A DNA stretch of 64,000 bases from Ornithinibacillus sp. 4-3 (GCF_040958695.1 NZ_CP162599.1:1274001-1338000), one strand, 5' to 3'. Positions 23,517 to 33,035 are shown, counted from the stretch's first letter. Notes: generated from the sequence alone by a model not told the origin. A program made the numbers and translations.

Positions 23517-25250
23517 ATGAAACATTTAAAGAGTGCTGTTTCATCACAGAAAAAAAGCTTTATCAGTTTCTTTATATTAGCCATATTGACAGGTGTTATG
23601 ATTATTGGCCAAGCGTACTTACTTGTCACTATTATTGAAGATGTCTTCCTTAATAATCAGACTTTTCGTGTGATACTTCCGTTATTAGGGATATTATTGC
23701 TTGTTTTGTTTGCGAGGGTTTTATTCAGTCATATCAGTACACGCATAGGAATTCGAATGGGATCAAGGGTAAAAAATGATTTTCGTACAGAGCTACTGCA
23801 CCAATATGCTCAAAATCCTATTCAACTATCCCAGCGTGGACAATCAGGAAAAAAGGTTAGTGTCATGATGGATGCAGTAGATGAAGTGGACAGCTATTTT
23901 AGCCAATACTTACCACAGATGATTCAATCTGCGATTATTCCATTTATGATTTTAATCTTTATTTTTACACAGCATGCTAATACGGGATGGATTATGCTGA
24001 TTACGACACCTTTTATCCCTATTTTTATGATCATTATTGGGATGCAAACGAAAAAGAAATCCGAAGATCAGCTTGAGAAGCTCGGAATCTTTTCAGGGAG
24101 ATTTCTCGATACATTACAGGGGCTTGTCACCCTTAAATTATTTGGCCATGCTAAAAAGCAAAAAGAGATTATCGAGAAAAGCAGTCTTAACTTCAGAGAG
24201 GCCACTATGGATATCTTAAAGGTTGCCTTCACGAATTCATTTATGATGGAGCTCATCTCGATGTTAAGTATCGGTATTATAGCTCTTGAAGTAGCTTTAC
24301 AATTAATTGTATTTGATGGTATTTCCTTCTTTACGGCATTCTTTGTGTTAATTCTCGCTCCTGAATTTTATTCCACATTAAAAGAACTTGGTAATGCTTT
24401 TCATAATGGACGTAGTAGTATGGGAGCAGTAGAAAAAATAACAGATGAATTAAATGAAGAAGAACAACCTGTTAATAAAGGAGTATTAACCTTTCAGAAG
24501 GAGAAGGCACCTCCAGCAATTACTCTAGAAGAAGTAGACTTTAGTTATGGTGAGGAAGAATTCGAATTAAAAAATATAACTGCTCAGTTTCCACCATATA
24601 GCCAGATTGCGATTGTTGGTCCAAGTGGGGCAGGAAAAACGACTTTATTACACATCATGGCCGGTCTTATTGTTCCTTCGGCAGGAAAGGTCATTGTAAA
24701 TAATCAACCTTTAACAAGCTATCAAGAAGAGGAGTGGCTAAATCAATTAAGCTATATTTCACAGAATCCCTATATATTTTCTGGTACGATTACAGAGAAT
24801 ATTGCGATTGGTGGAGGTAGCGAGACTTCTGAAAAGGATATCACAGCCGCAGCTGAACAGGCAGGGCTTATGGGCTTAATAAAATCATTAGAGAATGGTT
24901 TTAATACACAGGTGGGAGAGGCAGGAAGAGGATTATCTGGTGGTGAGAAACAGAGATTAGCACTTGCAAGGGCTTTTTTGAAAAAGCCATCTATCATTCT
25001 GTTTGATGAACCAACGACTGGACTTGATCTATATACAGAGCGGATTTTACAGGAATCTATTAATAAACTGTCAAAGCAAGCTACCATCATTACAGTGGCA
25101 CATCGACTTCACACGATACAAGATGCTGACCAGATTCTTTTTCTAGAAGATGGAAGGTTACTTGGGATTGGCACACATGAACAGTTGATCAATCATGTAC
25201 CTGCATACCGTGACATGGTTGTCATTCAGCGGGGAGGAATGGCGCGATGA
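23517..25250 (+). CDS. cydD: Heterodimeric ABC exporter subunit CydD
   Basis: 577 residues from ATG 23517; ATG 23511 is in frame but lies too close to GGGG (23505-23508). Six membrane helices (~15-300) are followed by an ATPase domain with Walker A GPSGAGKTT, Q-loop SYISQNPYIFSG, signature LSGGEKQRLA, Walker B IILFDEPTTGLD and a switch His (VAHRLH). CydDC exports cysteine and glutathione-like thiols or moves heme and is needed to assemble cytochrome bd. The operon position after cydABS supports this. The stop overlaps the cydC start (ATGA). Confidence 0.93.
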   Translation: MKHLKSAVSSQKKSFISFFILAILTGVMIIGQAYLLVTIIEDVFLNNQTFRVILPLLGILLLVLFARVLFSHISTRIGIRMGSRVKNDFRTELLHQYAQNPIQLSQRGQSGKKVSVMMDAVDEVDSYFSQYLPQMIQSAIIPFMILIFIFTQHANTGWIMLITTPFIPIFMIIIGMQTKKKSEDQLEKLGIFSGRFLDTLQGLVTLKLFGHAKKQKEIIEKSSLNFREATMDILKVAFTNSFMMELISMLSIGIIALEVALQLIVFDGISFFTAFFVLILAPEFYSTLKELGNAFHNGRSSMGAVEKITDELNEEEQPVNKGVLTFQKEKAPPAITLEEVDFSYGEEEFELKNITAQFPPYSQIAIVGPSGAGKTTLLHIMAGLIVPSAGKVIVNNQPLTSYQEEEWLNQLSYISQNPYIFSGTITENIAIGGGSETSEKDITAAAEQAGLMGLIKSLENGFNTQVGEAGRGLSGGEKQRLALARAFLKKPSIILFDEPTTGLDLYTERILQESINKLSKQATIITVAHRLHTIQDADQILFLEDGRLLGIGTHEQLINHVPAYRDMVVIQRGGMAR

Positions 25251-26965
25251 AAGAATTAGCCATAGTCACCAAATTAATGCTGAAGGAAAAAAGAGATATT
25301 CTATTATCGATTCTTGCTGGCTTTATTGCAGGGATTGCTGCTGTAGGACTTTTTGCAGCAAGTGGATATCTTATCTCTAAAGCTGCTCTAGAACCGCCAT
25401 TGTATGCTTTAATTATCTTGACCTCAACTGTGAAGCTACTCGGATTTACGAGAGCATTAACACGATATGTAGAACGATACTTTTCACATCGTGCCACATT
25501 TACCATTTTAAGTAATCTAAGAGTATCTTTTTTTGAAAAGCTCGAACCATTAGTTCCAGGCGTTTTTCAAAAATATCGGAGTGGTGACTTACTAGCCCGT
25601 ATTGTGGGAGATGTTGAAGCATTACAAAATTACTTTTTACGAGTTTTCTATCCACCAATTGTGTTAATGATGGTTTTTTTAAGTACGGTTTTATTTACGC
25701 TTTATTTCTCAATATATACTACGGTTATTTTACTAATTGGCTTTGTTTTAACGACATTTGTTTTTCCTTTACTGTTTGCTTTGAGACAACGAAAAATTAA
25801 TAGCAAGGTTAGAGAGGTTAGGGGATTACTGTCCATGGAAGCAACGGAGTTTTTATATGGGTTTCGCGATCTAAAAATATATCAGAAGCTGGAAAGAAAA
25901 GAACAACAAATTAATGAAGTGTCGAACAGTTATATTCATGAGCAAGAAAAAGAGCAAATCCATATTGCTTCAAGCCAATCGGTCAACACCTTTATTTCAT
26001 TATTCATAGCCTGGCTTGTTTTAGGAGCAGGAGCTTATGCTGCCTCCATTGGAGAAATGGACGGAATCTTTTTGGCTATGCTAGTCATGATTGCTTTAAC
26101 TGTATTTGAAGATGTAGATACAATGGCCATCTTTCCAGTATATTTAAATGATAGTAAACGGGCAGCAAGGCGTTTATTTTCTGTTGTTCGGGAGCAAGAA
26201 TTGGATAAGCCTAAACATCAAAAATGGATGGAGCTTCCTAGTAAAAAGCCATTCTCTATTAAAATGGAGCACGTTAGCTTTACCTTTCCAGATGAATGGA
26301 GGAAATCTATTGATGATATTACTATTCATTTGCCAGCTGGATCAAGAACCGCGATTGTTGGTCCAAGTGGTTCAGGAAAATCAACATTACTTCATCTCCT
26401 TTTAGATATATATACTGTTGATCAAGGAGAGATTTTAATTGATGGTCAATCCATTTCTCTCATCCATCAGGAGGAGCTATGGAACAAAGCGAATGTAGTG
26501 TTGCAGGAGAATCACTTTTTCTATGGAACCATTCGAAGCAATTTACAGCTAGCAAGGAATGATGTAACGGATGAAGAAATGCAGACGGCTCTTTTCAATG
26601 TAAGGCTTGATCATTTTACACTCGATGATCCTATATTGGAAAAAGGAGAAAATTTATCAGGTGGGGAAAAACAACGTTTAGCAATTGCTCGTGCTATGCT
26701 GAGAGGGGAGAGCTGTTGGTTTCTCGATGAGCCAACATCTTCTGTTGATGCATTAACAGAGCAGTCGATTTACAAACAGATTTTCGATCAAGCTAGGAAT
26801 GATACATTAGTGCTCATCAGTCATCGTCTTAATGGAATTGAAGAAATGGATCAGATTATTGTCATGGACCAAGGGCGTATCATGGAGTCCGGAACATTTG
26901 CAGAGCTCATGAAGAACAAAGGATATTTTTATGAAATGAAAAAAATTGAGAAGAGCCTGTTATAA
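25247..26965 (+). CDS. cydC: Heterodimeric ABC exporter subunit CydC
   Basis: 572 residues, six membrane helices and an ATPase domain. The N-terminal membrane part contains LFAASGYLISKAAL and GFTRALTRYVERYFSHRATF, a CydC-type pattern. The ATPase has Walker A GPSGSGKST, signature LSGGEKQRLA, Walker B CWFLDEPTSSVD and ISHRLNG. It starts inside the last codons of cydD (4-base overlap) and pairs with it. Asymmetric ATP sites are common in this pair, but both signature motifs look intact here. A long terminator follows. Confidence 0.93.
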   Translation: MKELAIVTKLMLKEKRDILLSILAGFIAGIAAVGLFAASGYLISKAALEPPLYALIILTSTVKLLGFTRALTRYVERYFSHRATFTILSNLRVSFFEKLEPLVPGVFQKYRSGDLLARIVGDVEALQNYFLRVFYPPIVLMMVFLSTVLFTLYFSIYTTVILLIGFVLTTFVFPLLFALRQRKINSKVREVRGLLSMEATEFLYGFRDLKIYQKLERKEQQINEVSNSYIHEQEKEQIHIASSQSVNTFISLFIAWLVLGAGAYAASIGEMDGIFLAMLVMIALTVFEDVDTMAIFPVYLNDSKRAARRLFSVVREQELDKPKHQKWMELPSKKPFSIKMEHVSFTFPDEWRKSIDDITIHLPAGSRTAIVGPSGSGKSTLLHLLLDIYTVDQGEILIDGQSISLIHQEELWNKANVVLQENHFFYGTIRSNLQLARNDVTDEEMQTALFNVRLDHFTLDDPILEKGENLSGGEKQRLAIARAMLRGESCWFLDEPTSSVDALTEQSIYKQIFDQARNDTLVLISHRLNGIEEMDQIIVMDQGRIMESGTFAELMKNKGYFYEMKKIEKSLL

Positions 26966-26985
26966 GATAGTCTAGGAAATTGAAA

Positions 26986-27054
26986 AAACATACTAAAATC
27001 AGTGGGTAAAATCATCGACGGGTGAACTTATCCACTAATCTTTTAGTATGTTTT
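26986..27054 (+). terminator. Rho-independent terminator of the cyd operon
   Basis: AAACATACTAAAA pairs with TTTTAGTATGTTTT across a second inner stem (GTGG / CCAC), with a T-rich end. It also faces the convergent coiled-coil gene. Confidence 0.8.
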
Positions 27055-27070
27055 GTCTTCATAAAAATAT

Positions 27071-27346
27071 TTATTTAGCTTTCTTTAATAACCTAACATC
27101 AGCTTGGGTATTTATTAAAGCTTCATTTAGAACCTCGAACTTTGCATCTATCTTGTCTACTTTACTATCTAACTTATTTACCTTAGTATCCAATTTATCA
27201 ACTTTACTATCTAACTCATTTACCTTAGTATCCAATTTATCAACTTTTTCATTTGTCTTTTTCATTTCTAAGGATAAATTGTTTACTTCTGAAGATAAAT
27301 CCATTATCGCCTGAAGAAGTTGTTCATTACTTACTTCATTACTCAA
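27071..27346 (-). CDS. Small coiled-coil repeat protein
   Basis: 91 residues, very rich in Lys, Asp, Val and Leu. The middle (~35-72) repeats a 14-residue unit (KVDKLDTKVNELDS, then KVDKLDTKVNKLDS, then KVDKIDAKF), matching two heptads per repeat and 42-bp direct DNA repeats (about 27130-27245). It should form a long parallel coiled coil. There is no membrane segment. Length and repeat number probably vary between strains through slippage. Similar small coiled-coil proteins occur in Bacillaceae and phages, but I do not recognise a function. The closest family idea is a coiled-coil oligomerisation or tail-type protein. Confidence 0.7.
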   Translation of the reverse strand: MSNEVSNEQLLQAIMDLSSEVNNLSLEMKKTNEKVDKLDTKVNELDSKVDKLDTKVNKLDSKVDKIDAKFEVLNEALINTQADVRLLKKAK

Positions 27347-27482
27347 TATATTCCGCTCCCTTATTTCTAATTCATATTAGAATAATTGTATCATAATAAA
27401 GAAATAAATATTAGAGTTTATTAGATTATTGCTTCAGATTATCTTTACGATCAAATGATTCTCCCAGCCTCTTCTTTATCTA

Positions 27483-27821
27483 TTAATCAATCACTGCAGC
27501 CATATGTGCTTTTGTTACAGACCAATGAGAGGTTGTCCAATATTTTTTCTTGTTTTTAATGTAGATGATTTGCGGTGATTCATGCTTTACATCTAAATCC
27601 TCTGCAATTTTATTTGATACAGGACGAGATTCTCTTACTTTTACAAGTGTATAATCAATCTCTTGATCTGGTTTATCTGCTAGATAGTTATCATATTCAT
27701 CTAATGCATTGAAGCTTACTGGACAAGTTGTGCTGTGCTTTAGAATAACTTGACCTTTTTCAGCTGATTTTTCTAAAATAGCATCCCATTCCTCAATTGT
27801 TGTGATTTCTTTCCATTCCAT
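27483..27821 (-). CDS. ytxJ: Bacillithiol-system redox-active protein YtxJ
   Basis: 112 residues with a thioredoxin-like fold. The active site is a single cysteine in ILKHSTTCPVSFNA (C33). The cis-Pro region is HESPQIIYIKNKK, and the end is HWSVTKAHMAAVI. These are the hallmarks of the YtxJ family (monothiol, bacillithiol-linked bacilliredoxin-like). The likely role is removing bacillithiol from oxidised proteins in the cytoplasm. The start is ATG 27821 with AAAGGGGC upstream. It lies close to, but separate from, the SDR gene upstream on the same strand. Confidence 0.93.
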   Translation of the reverse strand: MEWKEITTIEEWDAILEKSAEKGQVILKHSTTCPVSFNALDEYDNYLADKPDQEIDYTLVKVRESRPVSNKIAEDLDVKHESPQIIYIKNKKKYWTTSHWSVTKAHMAAVID

Positions 27822-27922
27822 ATAAAATGCCCCTTTCCAAGTCCGTTGATTGTTAATCTATTGATAAGATTTTCTCTAGTGTACATCAACAGGCTCTAGG
27901 ATTCAAAAGAATAGTACTCAAC

Positions 27923-28585
27923 TTATGCTGGTCTAATTTTAGTAATCGCATCTGACTCATAAATATGAACCCCTTGCATCTTACTAAGTGCTGCATTTTT
28001 CATTCCTTCTGCAACTATTGCACTATGAATAGGTTCGTATTGCTTCATAGGTCCAATGAAAAGAAAGGGTAGTGCTTGGGTTAGCTTTTCCGTTGCTTTT
28101 TCCGCTAAGCGAAATTCATTGCGATGACCAAGCAATAAGGACGGTCTGAAAATATGAAGCGCATGAAGTGGTAGCTTCTTTAATTCTTCTTCAATAGTTC
28201 CTTTCACCTTTGAGTAAAAGATACGAGACTTTGCATTAGCACCAGTGGCAGAGATAATTAAATAATTATCTACTTGATGCTTTACTGCAAGCTTTGCAGC
28301 AGCTAATGGATATTCTAAATCTACCTTTTTAAAATTTTCCTGTGATCCCGCTTTTTTTATCGTTGTACCTAAGCAGCAAAACACATCATTTACCTGAAAT
28401 GCTTCTTCATTGCTTATCAGTTGATCATAATTAACAATGATTTGCGTTAATTTAGGATGTGTAAAAGAGACAGGATGACGGACGAGAATTCTGACTTCCT
28501 CATATGCTTTTGACTCTACTAACTGTTTTGTTAACTCTGAACCAACCAATCCAGTTGCCCCTAAAACTAAGGCTTTTCTTTTCAT
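27923..28585 (-). CDS. NAD(P)-binding atypical SDR (HTATIP2-like)
   Basis: 220 residues with a glycine-rich start KALVLGATGLVGSELTKQL (GxxGxxG at ~9-15). The rest is an atypical SDR pattern: NDVFCCLGTTIKKAG (~66-80), NYLIISATGANAKSRIFYSKVKG (~108-130; Tyr-x-x-x-Lys of the active site) and HIFRPSLLLGHR. The family includes NAD(P)H-dependent reductases and regulatory NmrA/HTATIP2-like proteins. The substrate is unknown. AAGGAGAG precedes ATG 28585. The gene lies 30 bp after the LysR gene on the same strand. Confidence 0.85.
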   Translation of the reverse strand: MKRKALVLGATGLVGSELTKQLVESKAYEEVRILVRHPVSFTHPKLTQIIVNYDQLISNEEAFQVNDVFCCLGTTIKKAGSQENFKKVDLEYPLAAAKLAVKHQVDNYLIISATGANAKSRIFYSKVKGTIEEELKKLPLHALHIFRPSLLLGHRNEFRLAEKATEKLTQALPFLFIGPMKQYEPIHSAIVAEGMKNAALSKMQGVHIYESDAITKIRPA

Positions 28586-28615
28586 CTATTTCACTCTCCT
28601 TACATTTATAGATCA

Positions 28616-29464
28616 TTATACGAAAAAGTTTAAAAATGGTGGTTTTGTACCTTTTAAATAGATAATTTCAATTTTCCTTTTAATGTGTGGGACAGGAGAG
28701 ATAGGAATTGTAAATAACTCTCCAGCAGCTCGTTCATTTTCAAAACAAAGCTTTGGTAAAAAGCTAATTCCCATGCCTTTTAAAACCATAAATTTTACGG
28801 TTTCAATATTATCTACTTCAAACACAATATTTGGCTTTAAATTCTGTTCTGCAAAGGTTTTTTCCACAACACTTCTATCAAATACTCCTTGAGAGATGGT
28901 AATAAATGGTTCAAATGCAATATCTTTTAAAGTTACTTCTCGTTTTAACGAAAGTAGAGGATGGTTTCGAGGTACAACAAGTGAGTATGGATCCGTATGA
29001 AATGGAAGGCTATTAAATCGTGAATCTGGTCTTGATTCTATAATTCCAAAATGGCATTGGTTGTGGATAAGTCTATTTAAAATATCCTTTGTAGGCCCTG
29101 TGACAATATTTACAGAAACGGTAGGATACTGTTCTTTGAAAGAGGCTAATATTTTAGGAAGTAGGCTAGTGGATACAGATGTAATACTTCCAATAGTTAC
29201 TTCTTTTAATTCTTGTCCTAAATTAATTTTAGCTTCTTTATAAGCATTGAAAATACGATAAGCAAAAGGAAGAAATACTTTTCCTTCATTTGTTAAAGTT
29301 ATCCCTTTTCGATCGCGATGAAACAATGTAGTATTCATATCCTTTTCTAGTGTTTGAATTCTAGCTGTGATAGTAGGTTGTGTTAAATAAAGAGCTTCAG
29401 CTGCTTTATTAAAACCTGACAAATGGTACACATAGATAAATGCTTCAATATTACTTATATTCAA
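28616..29464 (-). CDS. LysR family transcriptional regulator (divergent to SBP gene 29797)
   Basis: 282 residues from TTG 29464; AAAGGGG lies 8 bases upstream, and an in-frame GTG at 29473 overlaps that site. The N-terminal helix-turn-helix is NISNIEAFIYVYHLSGFNKAAEALYLTQPTITARIQTLEKD (~1-42). The C-terminal part (~90-280) is a periplasmic-binding-like co-inducer domain with the hinge FMVLKGMGISFLP. The gene points away from the SBP/deacetylase operon at 29797, a layout typical of LysR activators of the divergent operon. The co-inducer is unknown but would be related to that operon's substrate. Confidence 0.9.
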   Translation of the reverse strand: MNISNIEAFIYVYHLSGFNKAAEALYLTQPTITARIQTLEKDMNTTLFHRDRKGITLTNEGKVFLPFAYRIFNAYKEAKINLGQELKEVTIGSITSVSTSLLPKILASFKEQYPTVSVNIVTGPTKDILNRLIHNQCHFGIIESRPDSRFNSLPFHTDPYSLVVPRNHPLLSLKREVTLKDIAFEPFITISQGVFDRSVVEKTFAEQNLKPNIVFEVDNIETVKFMVLKGMGISFLPKLCFENERAAGELFTIPISPVPHIKRKIEIIYLKGTKPPFLNFFV

Positions 29465-29731
29465 ATGTAACACCCCTTTTCAAGAATTTTGCTAGGACAA
29501 ACAATAGTTGAATAGAGAATCTCTATCGTAAAAATGGATGTTGGTCGATTCTTTCTATTCATTATAATAACACGGATTGAGTAATGTAGACATCTAACTT
29601 GGTATAAGAAAAGGAACAATACAAGGTGATAAGGGAAAAATACTACTTTGAACGGGAGTATTTTTGACTTGTTAAAATAGATTTATGAACCCTTTTTATA
29701 TCCATAATTAATAGAAAATTCCAATTAGACT

Positions 29732-29745
29732 ATAAAGCGTTTTCA
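29732..29745 (+). promoter_or_regulatory. Possible CcpA (cre) site before the first SBP
   Basis: ATAAAGCGTTTTCA matches the cre consensus TGWAANCGNTNWCA in 12 of 14 positions, 52 bp upstream of the SBP start. This suggests catabolite control of the SBP/deacetylase operon. The rest of the 29465-29796 gap is AT-rich and should contain the divergent LysR/SBP promoters. Confidence 0.4.
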
Positions 29746-29796
29746 TTTATACTGAAAAATATAAGCGTGAAACTATATATTTAGGGGGAGAATCAG

Positions 29797-31356
29797 ATGA
29801 GAAAATTAACAGTAATATTTTTGGTCTTTACATTTGTTTTTTTATTAGCTGCTTGTGGAGATGACACAGATAGCGGTAGTGAAAATAACGGAAATCAGGT
29901 GGAAAGTACAGAACTAAAGATTGGTATTAATGCACAACCAACAACACTAGATATTCATAAAACAGCAAATATATTAACAAGGAATATTGTGAAGAACATT
30001 TATGAGACACTGATTACATTTGATGAGGATTATGAGATAGTTCCGATGTTAGCAGAATCTGTTGATGAAAGTGATGATGGAAAAACATATACCTTTAACT
30101 TACGACAGGGAGTATTGTTTCATAATGGCGATGAAATGAAGGCAGAAGATGTGATTGCTTCCATGGAAAGGTGGTTAGAGAGTACACCTCCTGCTCAAAC
30201 CGTTTTAGGAGATGCGAATTTTACAGCAGCGGATGATTATACTGTAGTTCTAGAGTTGGAAGAGTCATCAGCACTTGCTTTACCAGTTATAGCAAGAACA
30301 TCACAACAATTCGCTGGGATTATGCCTAAAGAAGTAATTGATTCTGCAGATTCAACTGGGGTTACAGAATATATAGGGACAGGCCCTTACCAGTTTGAAG
30401 ATTGGAAGGAAAGTCAATATGTTAAATTAACAAAGTTTGAGGATTACCAAGTTTTAGAAACAGGTCATCCAGTCGTTCAAAAGGATGCGAAAATTAATGA
30501 TGTCTATTTTTATATTGCATCTGATGCAGCAACATTATTAACAGGTGTTCAAACAGGTGAATATGACCTGGTATTAGATATTCATACGGAACATTATGAG
30601 CAGTTAAAAAATGATTCGAATTTAGAAGTGGATGTTGAGCTGTATGGAGAAAATGGATTATATTTTAACAAGCATGAAGGTTTATTTACAGATCAAAAGA
30701 TGAGGCAAGCAGTTAATACTGCTCTTAATTTGGATGATTTGATGCAGGCAGCATATGGAAATAAAGATTTATATGAGCTTGATTCAAGCTATGCATCAGA
30801 GCATCAACAAGGCTGGTACAGTGAAGCAGGTAGTGAATTTTATAATCAAAATGATAAAGAGAAGGCGGCACAACTATTAGAAGAAGCTGGCTATGATGGA
30901 GAACCGATTCGTATCATATCTTCTCGAGATTATGAATATGTTTATAATTCTGGAGTAGTAGTTATGAATGAGCTTGAGAAAATAGGGGCAAATGTCGAAT
31001 TAGAAGTTTATGATTGGGCTACATTGATGAGTAAACGTGATGAGAAGGATGCATGGCATATCTTTATTGCAGGTGGTCCATTCCAATCTATTCCGATTGA
31101 AATGAATGTTTTTTCACCATCTTATTTTGACGGTCCTTTAGATGATACGATTTATGGGTTAGTGGATGATATTATTCATGCAGATACAACAGAAGCGGCT
31201 CAGGAAATATGGGATGAGCTTCAAGGTTATACTTGGGAATACTTACCTTTTATTAAACTAGGGAACTTTTCAAAGTTAAATGTAATATCTAAGGATGTTA
31301 AAGGATATTCTCGTTTTGAAGGACCTATCTTATGGGACTTGACGATTGAAAAATAA
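29797..31356 (+). CDS. Family-5 lipoprotein solute-binding protein (SBP 1 of 6)
   Basis: 519 residues. The lipobox LAAC places Cys20 as the lipid-anchored residue after a 19-residue signal peptide, and an acidic Ser/Asn linker follows. The SBP_bac_5 (DppA/NikA-like) domain is clear: TTLDIHKTANILTRNIVKNIYETL, FNLRQGVLFHNGDEMKAEDVIASMERW, EYIGTGPYQFEDWK, and PILWDLTIEK at the end. Family role: capture of peptides, nickel chelates, opines or other amine-like ligands at the outer membrane face. Ligand specificity is not readable. It is first in an operon with a NodB-type deacetylase. No permease or ATPase gene is near. Confidence 0.92.
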   Translation: MRKLTVIFLVFTFVFLLAACGDDTDSGSENNGNQVESTELKIGINAQPTTLDIHKTANILTRNIVKNIYETLITFDEDYEIVPMLAESVDESDDGKTYTFNLRQGVLFHNGDEMKAEDVIASMERWLESTPPAQTVLGDANFTAADDYTVVLELEESSALALPVIARTSQQFAGIMPKEVIDSADSTGVTEYIGTGPYQFEDWKESQYVKLTKFEDYQVLETGHPVVQKDAKINDVYFYIASDAATLLTGVQTGEYDLVLDIHTEHYEQLKNDSNLEVDVELYGENGLYFNKHEGLFTDQKMRQAVNTALNLDDLMQAAYGNKDLYELDSSYASEHQQGWYSEAGSEFYNQNDKEKAAQLLEEAGYDGEPIRIISSRDYEYVYNSGVVVMNELEKIGANVELEVYDWATLMSKRDEKDAWHIFIAGGPFQSIPIEMNVFSPSYFDGPLDDTIYGLVDDIIHADTTEAAQEIWDELQGYTWEYLPFIKLGNFSKLNVISKDVKGYSRFEGPILWDLTIEK

Positions 31357-31404
31357 TTGCTAAAAATGCTTCATATATATGATTAAAAAAGGATGGAAAA
31401 AGTA

Positions 31405-32289
31405 ATGACAATCACATGGCCAAATCAAAAACGTATGGCAGTTTGTTTAACATGGGATTTTGACGGAGAATCTGCAGCGTATGTGCGGTATCCGAAACAG
31501 TCCCGAAAATTATTAAGCGAGCTACATCAACGAAGATATGGACCAACACTAGGTATGAAAAAGATATTAAATTTGCTGGACAAATATCAGTTATCTGGAA
31601 CATTTTATATTCCGGGTTACACAGCAGGCGTATATAGAGAAGTTACAAAGTCGATTAGAGAACAGGGCCATGCCATTGGTTTACATGGCTATATACATGA
31701 ATCCTTAGATGATCTAAGTCAAAAGGATGAAGAAGATATTTTATTAAAGAGCAAGGAAATGCTTCATGATATATTAGGATATGCTCCAAACATTTATCGT
31801 TCTCCATCATGGGAGCTAAACCGCTGGACACCAGATTTGCTGATTAAACATGGTATACTTTCGGATTCAAGCTTAATGGATGATGAAATTCCTTATGAAC
31901 TGAAAACAAAAGGCGGTTCAATTATCGAAATTCCGATTCAATGGATATTAGATGACGCAGAGTATTGGGGACACACACGTGCAAGTCGAAATAAAACAAT
32001 TGTTGATCCTGATACGGTATTTAAAATTTGGAGCAGAGAGTTTGATGGATATTATGATTCAGGGGGATGCTTTGTATTAACTTTACATCCATTTATTAGT
32101 GGTAGATCAGTATATATGCAAACAGTGGAAAAGTTAATCAAGTATATGAGACAATTTCCAGATATTTGGTGGACCAACCTTGAGGAAGTAACCAGGTATT
32201 GTGATGAACTTAGGAAAAAAGGAGAGCTTGAGATAAAAGAATCTCCTCCAGCAGAACCTTTCGGATATGAAGCTTTACTTCGAGGATAG
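31405..32289 (+). CDS. Polysaccharide-deacetylase (NodB) fold hydrolase
   Basis: 294 residues from ATG 31405; AAAGGATGG lies 9 bases upstream, whereas ATG 31393 would have no spacing. The NodB homology region shows AVCLTWDFDGES (metal Asp), HGYIHESLDDLS (H-x-x-x-H metal site), YRSPSWELNRWTPDLL and FVLTLHPFISG. The pattern is close to the allantoinase-like (PuuE) and amidase-type subgroup rather than peptidoglycan deacetylases. There is no signal peptide, so it acts in the cytoplasm. It follows SBP 1 after 48 bp and could deacylate or hydrolyse the imported compound. A strong terminator follows. Confidence 0.85.
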   Translation: MTITWPNQKRMAVCLTWDFDGESAAYVRYPKQSRKLLSELHQRRYGPTLGMKKILNLLDKYQLSGTFYIPGYTAGVYREVTKSIREQGHAIGLHGYIHESLDDLSQKDEEDILLKSKEMLHDILGYAPNIYRSPSWELNRWTPDLLIKHGILSDSSLMDDEIPYELKTKGGSIIEIPIQWILDDAEYWGHTRASRNKTIVDPDTVFKIWSREFDGYYDSGGCFVLTLHPFISGRSVYMQTVEKLIKYMRQFPDIWWTNLEEVTRYCDELRKKGELEIKESPPAEPFGYEALLRG

Positions 32290-32330
32290 TCCAAGGTTTT
32301 GTTGGATACAAGGAATGAGAAAAGTATAAA

Positions 32331-32386
32331 AAAGAGGTCCGACACAGAAAGTCAGTTTTCACTGACTTTCTGTGTCGGACCTCTTT
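32331..32386 (+). terminator. Long perfect palindrome, terminator of the SBP1/deacetylase operon
   Basis: A 25-bp stem (AAAGAGGTCCGACACAGAAA...) is perfectly complementary to its partner around a 6-base loop. The loop region shares 17 bp (CAGTTTTCACTGACTTT) with the right end of the IS1182 element at 56619-56635, so it may be IS-derived. Confidence 0.85.
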
Positions 32387-32689
32387 ATGTAATAGTTCTT
32401 AAAAAAGATATAAAACTCGCTTTTTCTAATAAAATGGAGTTAATGCACTCTCCAATACAATGGGAAAGTAAAACTAAAATTCAAATTAATCGTAAAAGAC
32501 GAACTTAAATTAAAGCTATTTTAGTATAATTATAATGCAGAATATTTTCACTTTACATAATATACTAAAGAGGTTGAAAAAACATTTTATTTAATATATA
32601 GTTCTAAGCATGGGAAAAAGTAAAAAAATTAGCGTTTGACTTTATTCACAAATAGATAATAAAATGGCGAGTATGACCCAAGATATCGT

Positions 32690-32815
32690 ATGGTTATAAG
32701 TGATATCATCTCTAAAAAATTCAAAATACCTTTAAGGGTGGCAATTAGTCAGTCAGTTAACTAATGAAGGTTTTATTGAATTAATACATAACTAAGGCGC
32801 TATTGTTTCTATATA
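32690..32815 (+). pseudogene. Possible GntR-type regulator fragment
   Basis: Across two frames the DNA gives IPLRVAISQ and then SQLTNEGFIELIHN*GAIV, which resembles the recognition helix and wing of GntR-type regulators. The shift occurs at a short tandem CAGT duplication. Stops follow on all sides. The position before a dapA-like remnant is common for such regulators. The rest of the 32387-33035 gap has no other identifiable coding trace. Confidence 0.4.
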
Positions 32816-33035
32816 GAAAATACTTTAGAAGCATTTTTTATCAAGAGAAAAAACTAATAAATAATTGGTATGATGTGGATTGAATTTCAAGTAATTGCTT
32901 CAAATAAAAAACTTGGTTAGAAATTTTAAGTTTTGATTCATTTAAATTAATGCATTGATATTCTATATTTAATTTTTTAAAACAAATTATTGAAATAGAG
33001 TGATAGTAAATGTTAAAAAAATAAAACAGAAATAA

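Noticed and set aside
27071..27314. Plus-strand frame across the coiled-coil gene
   Set aside because: It mirrors the 42-bp repeats; the minus-strand frame has the heptad pattern.
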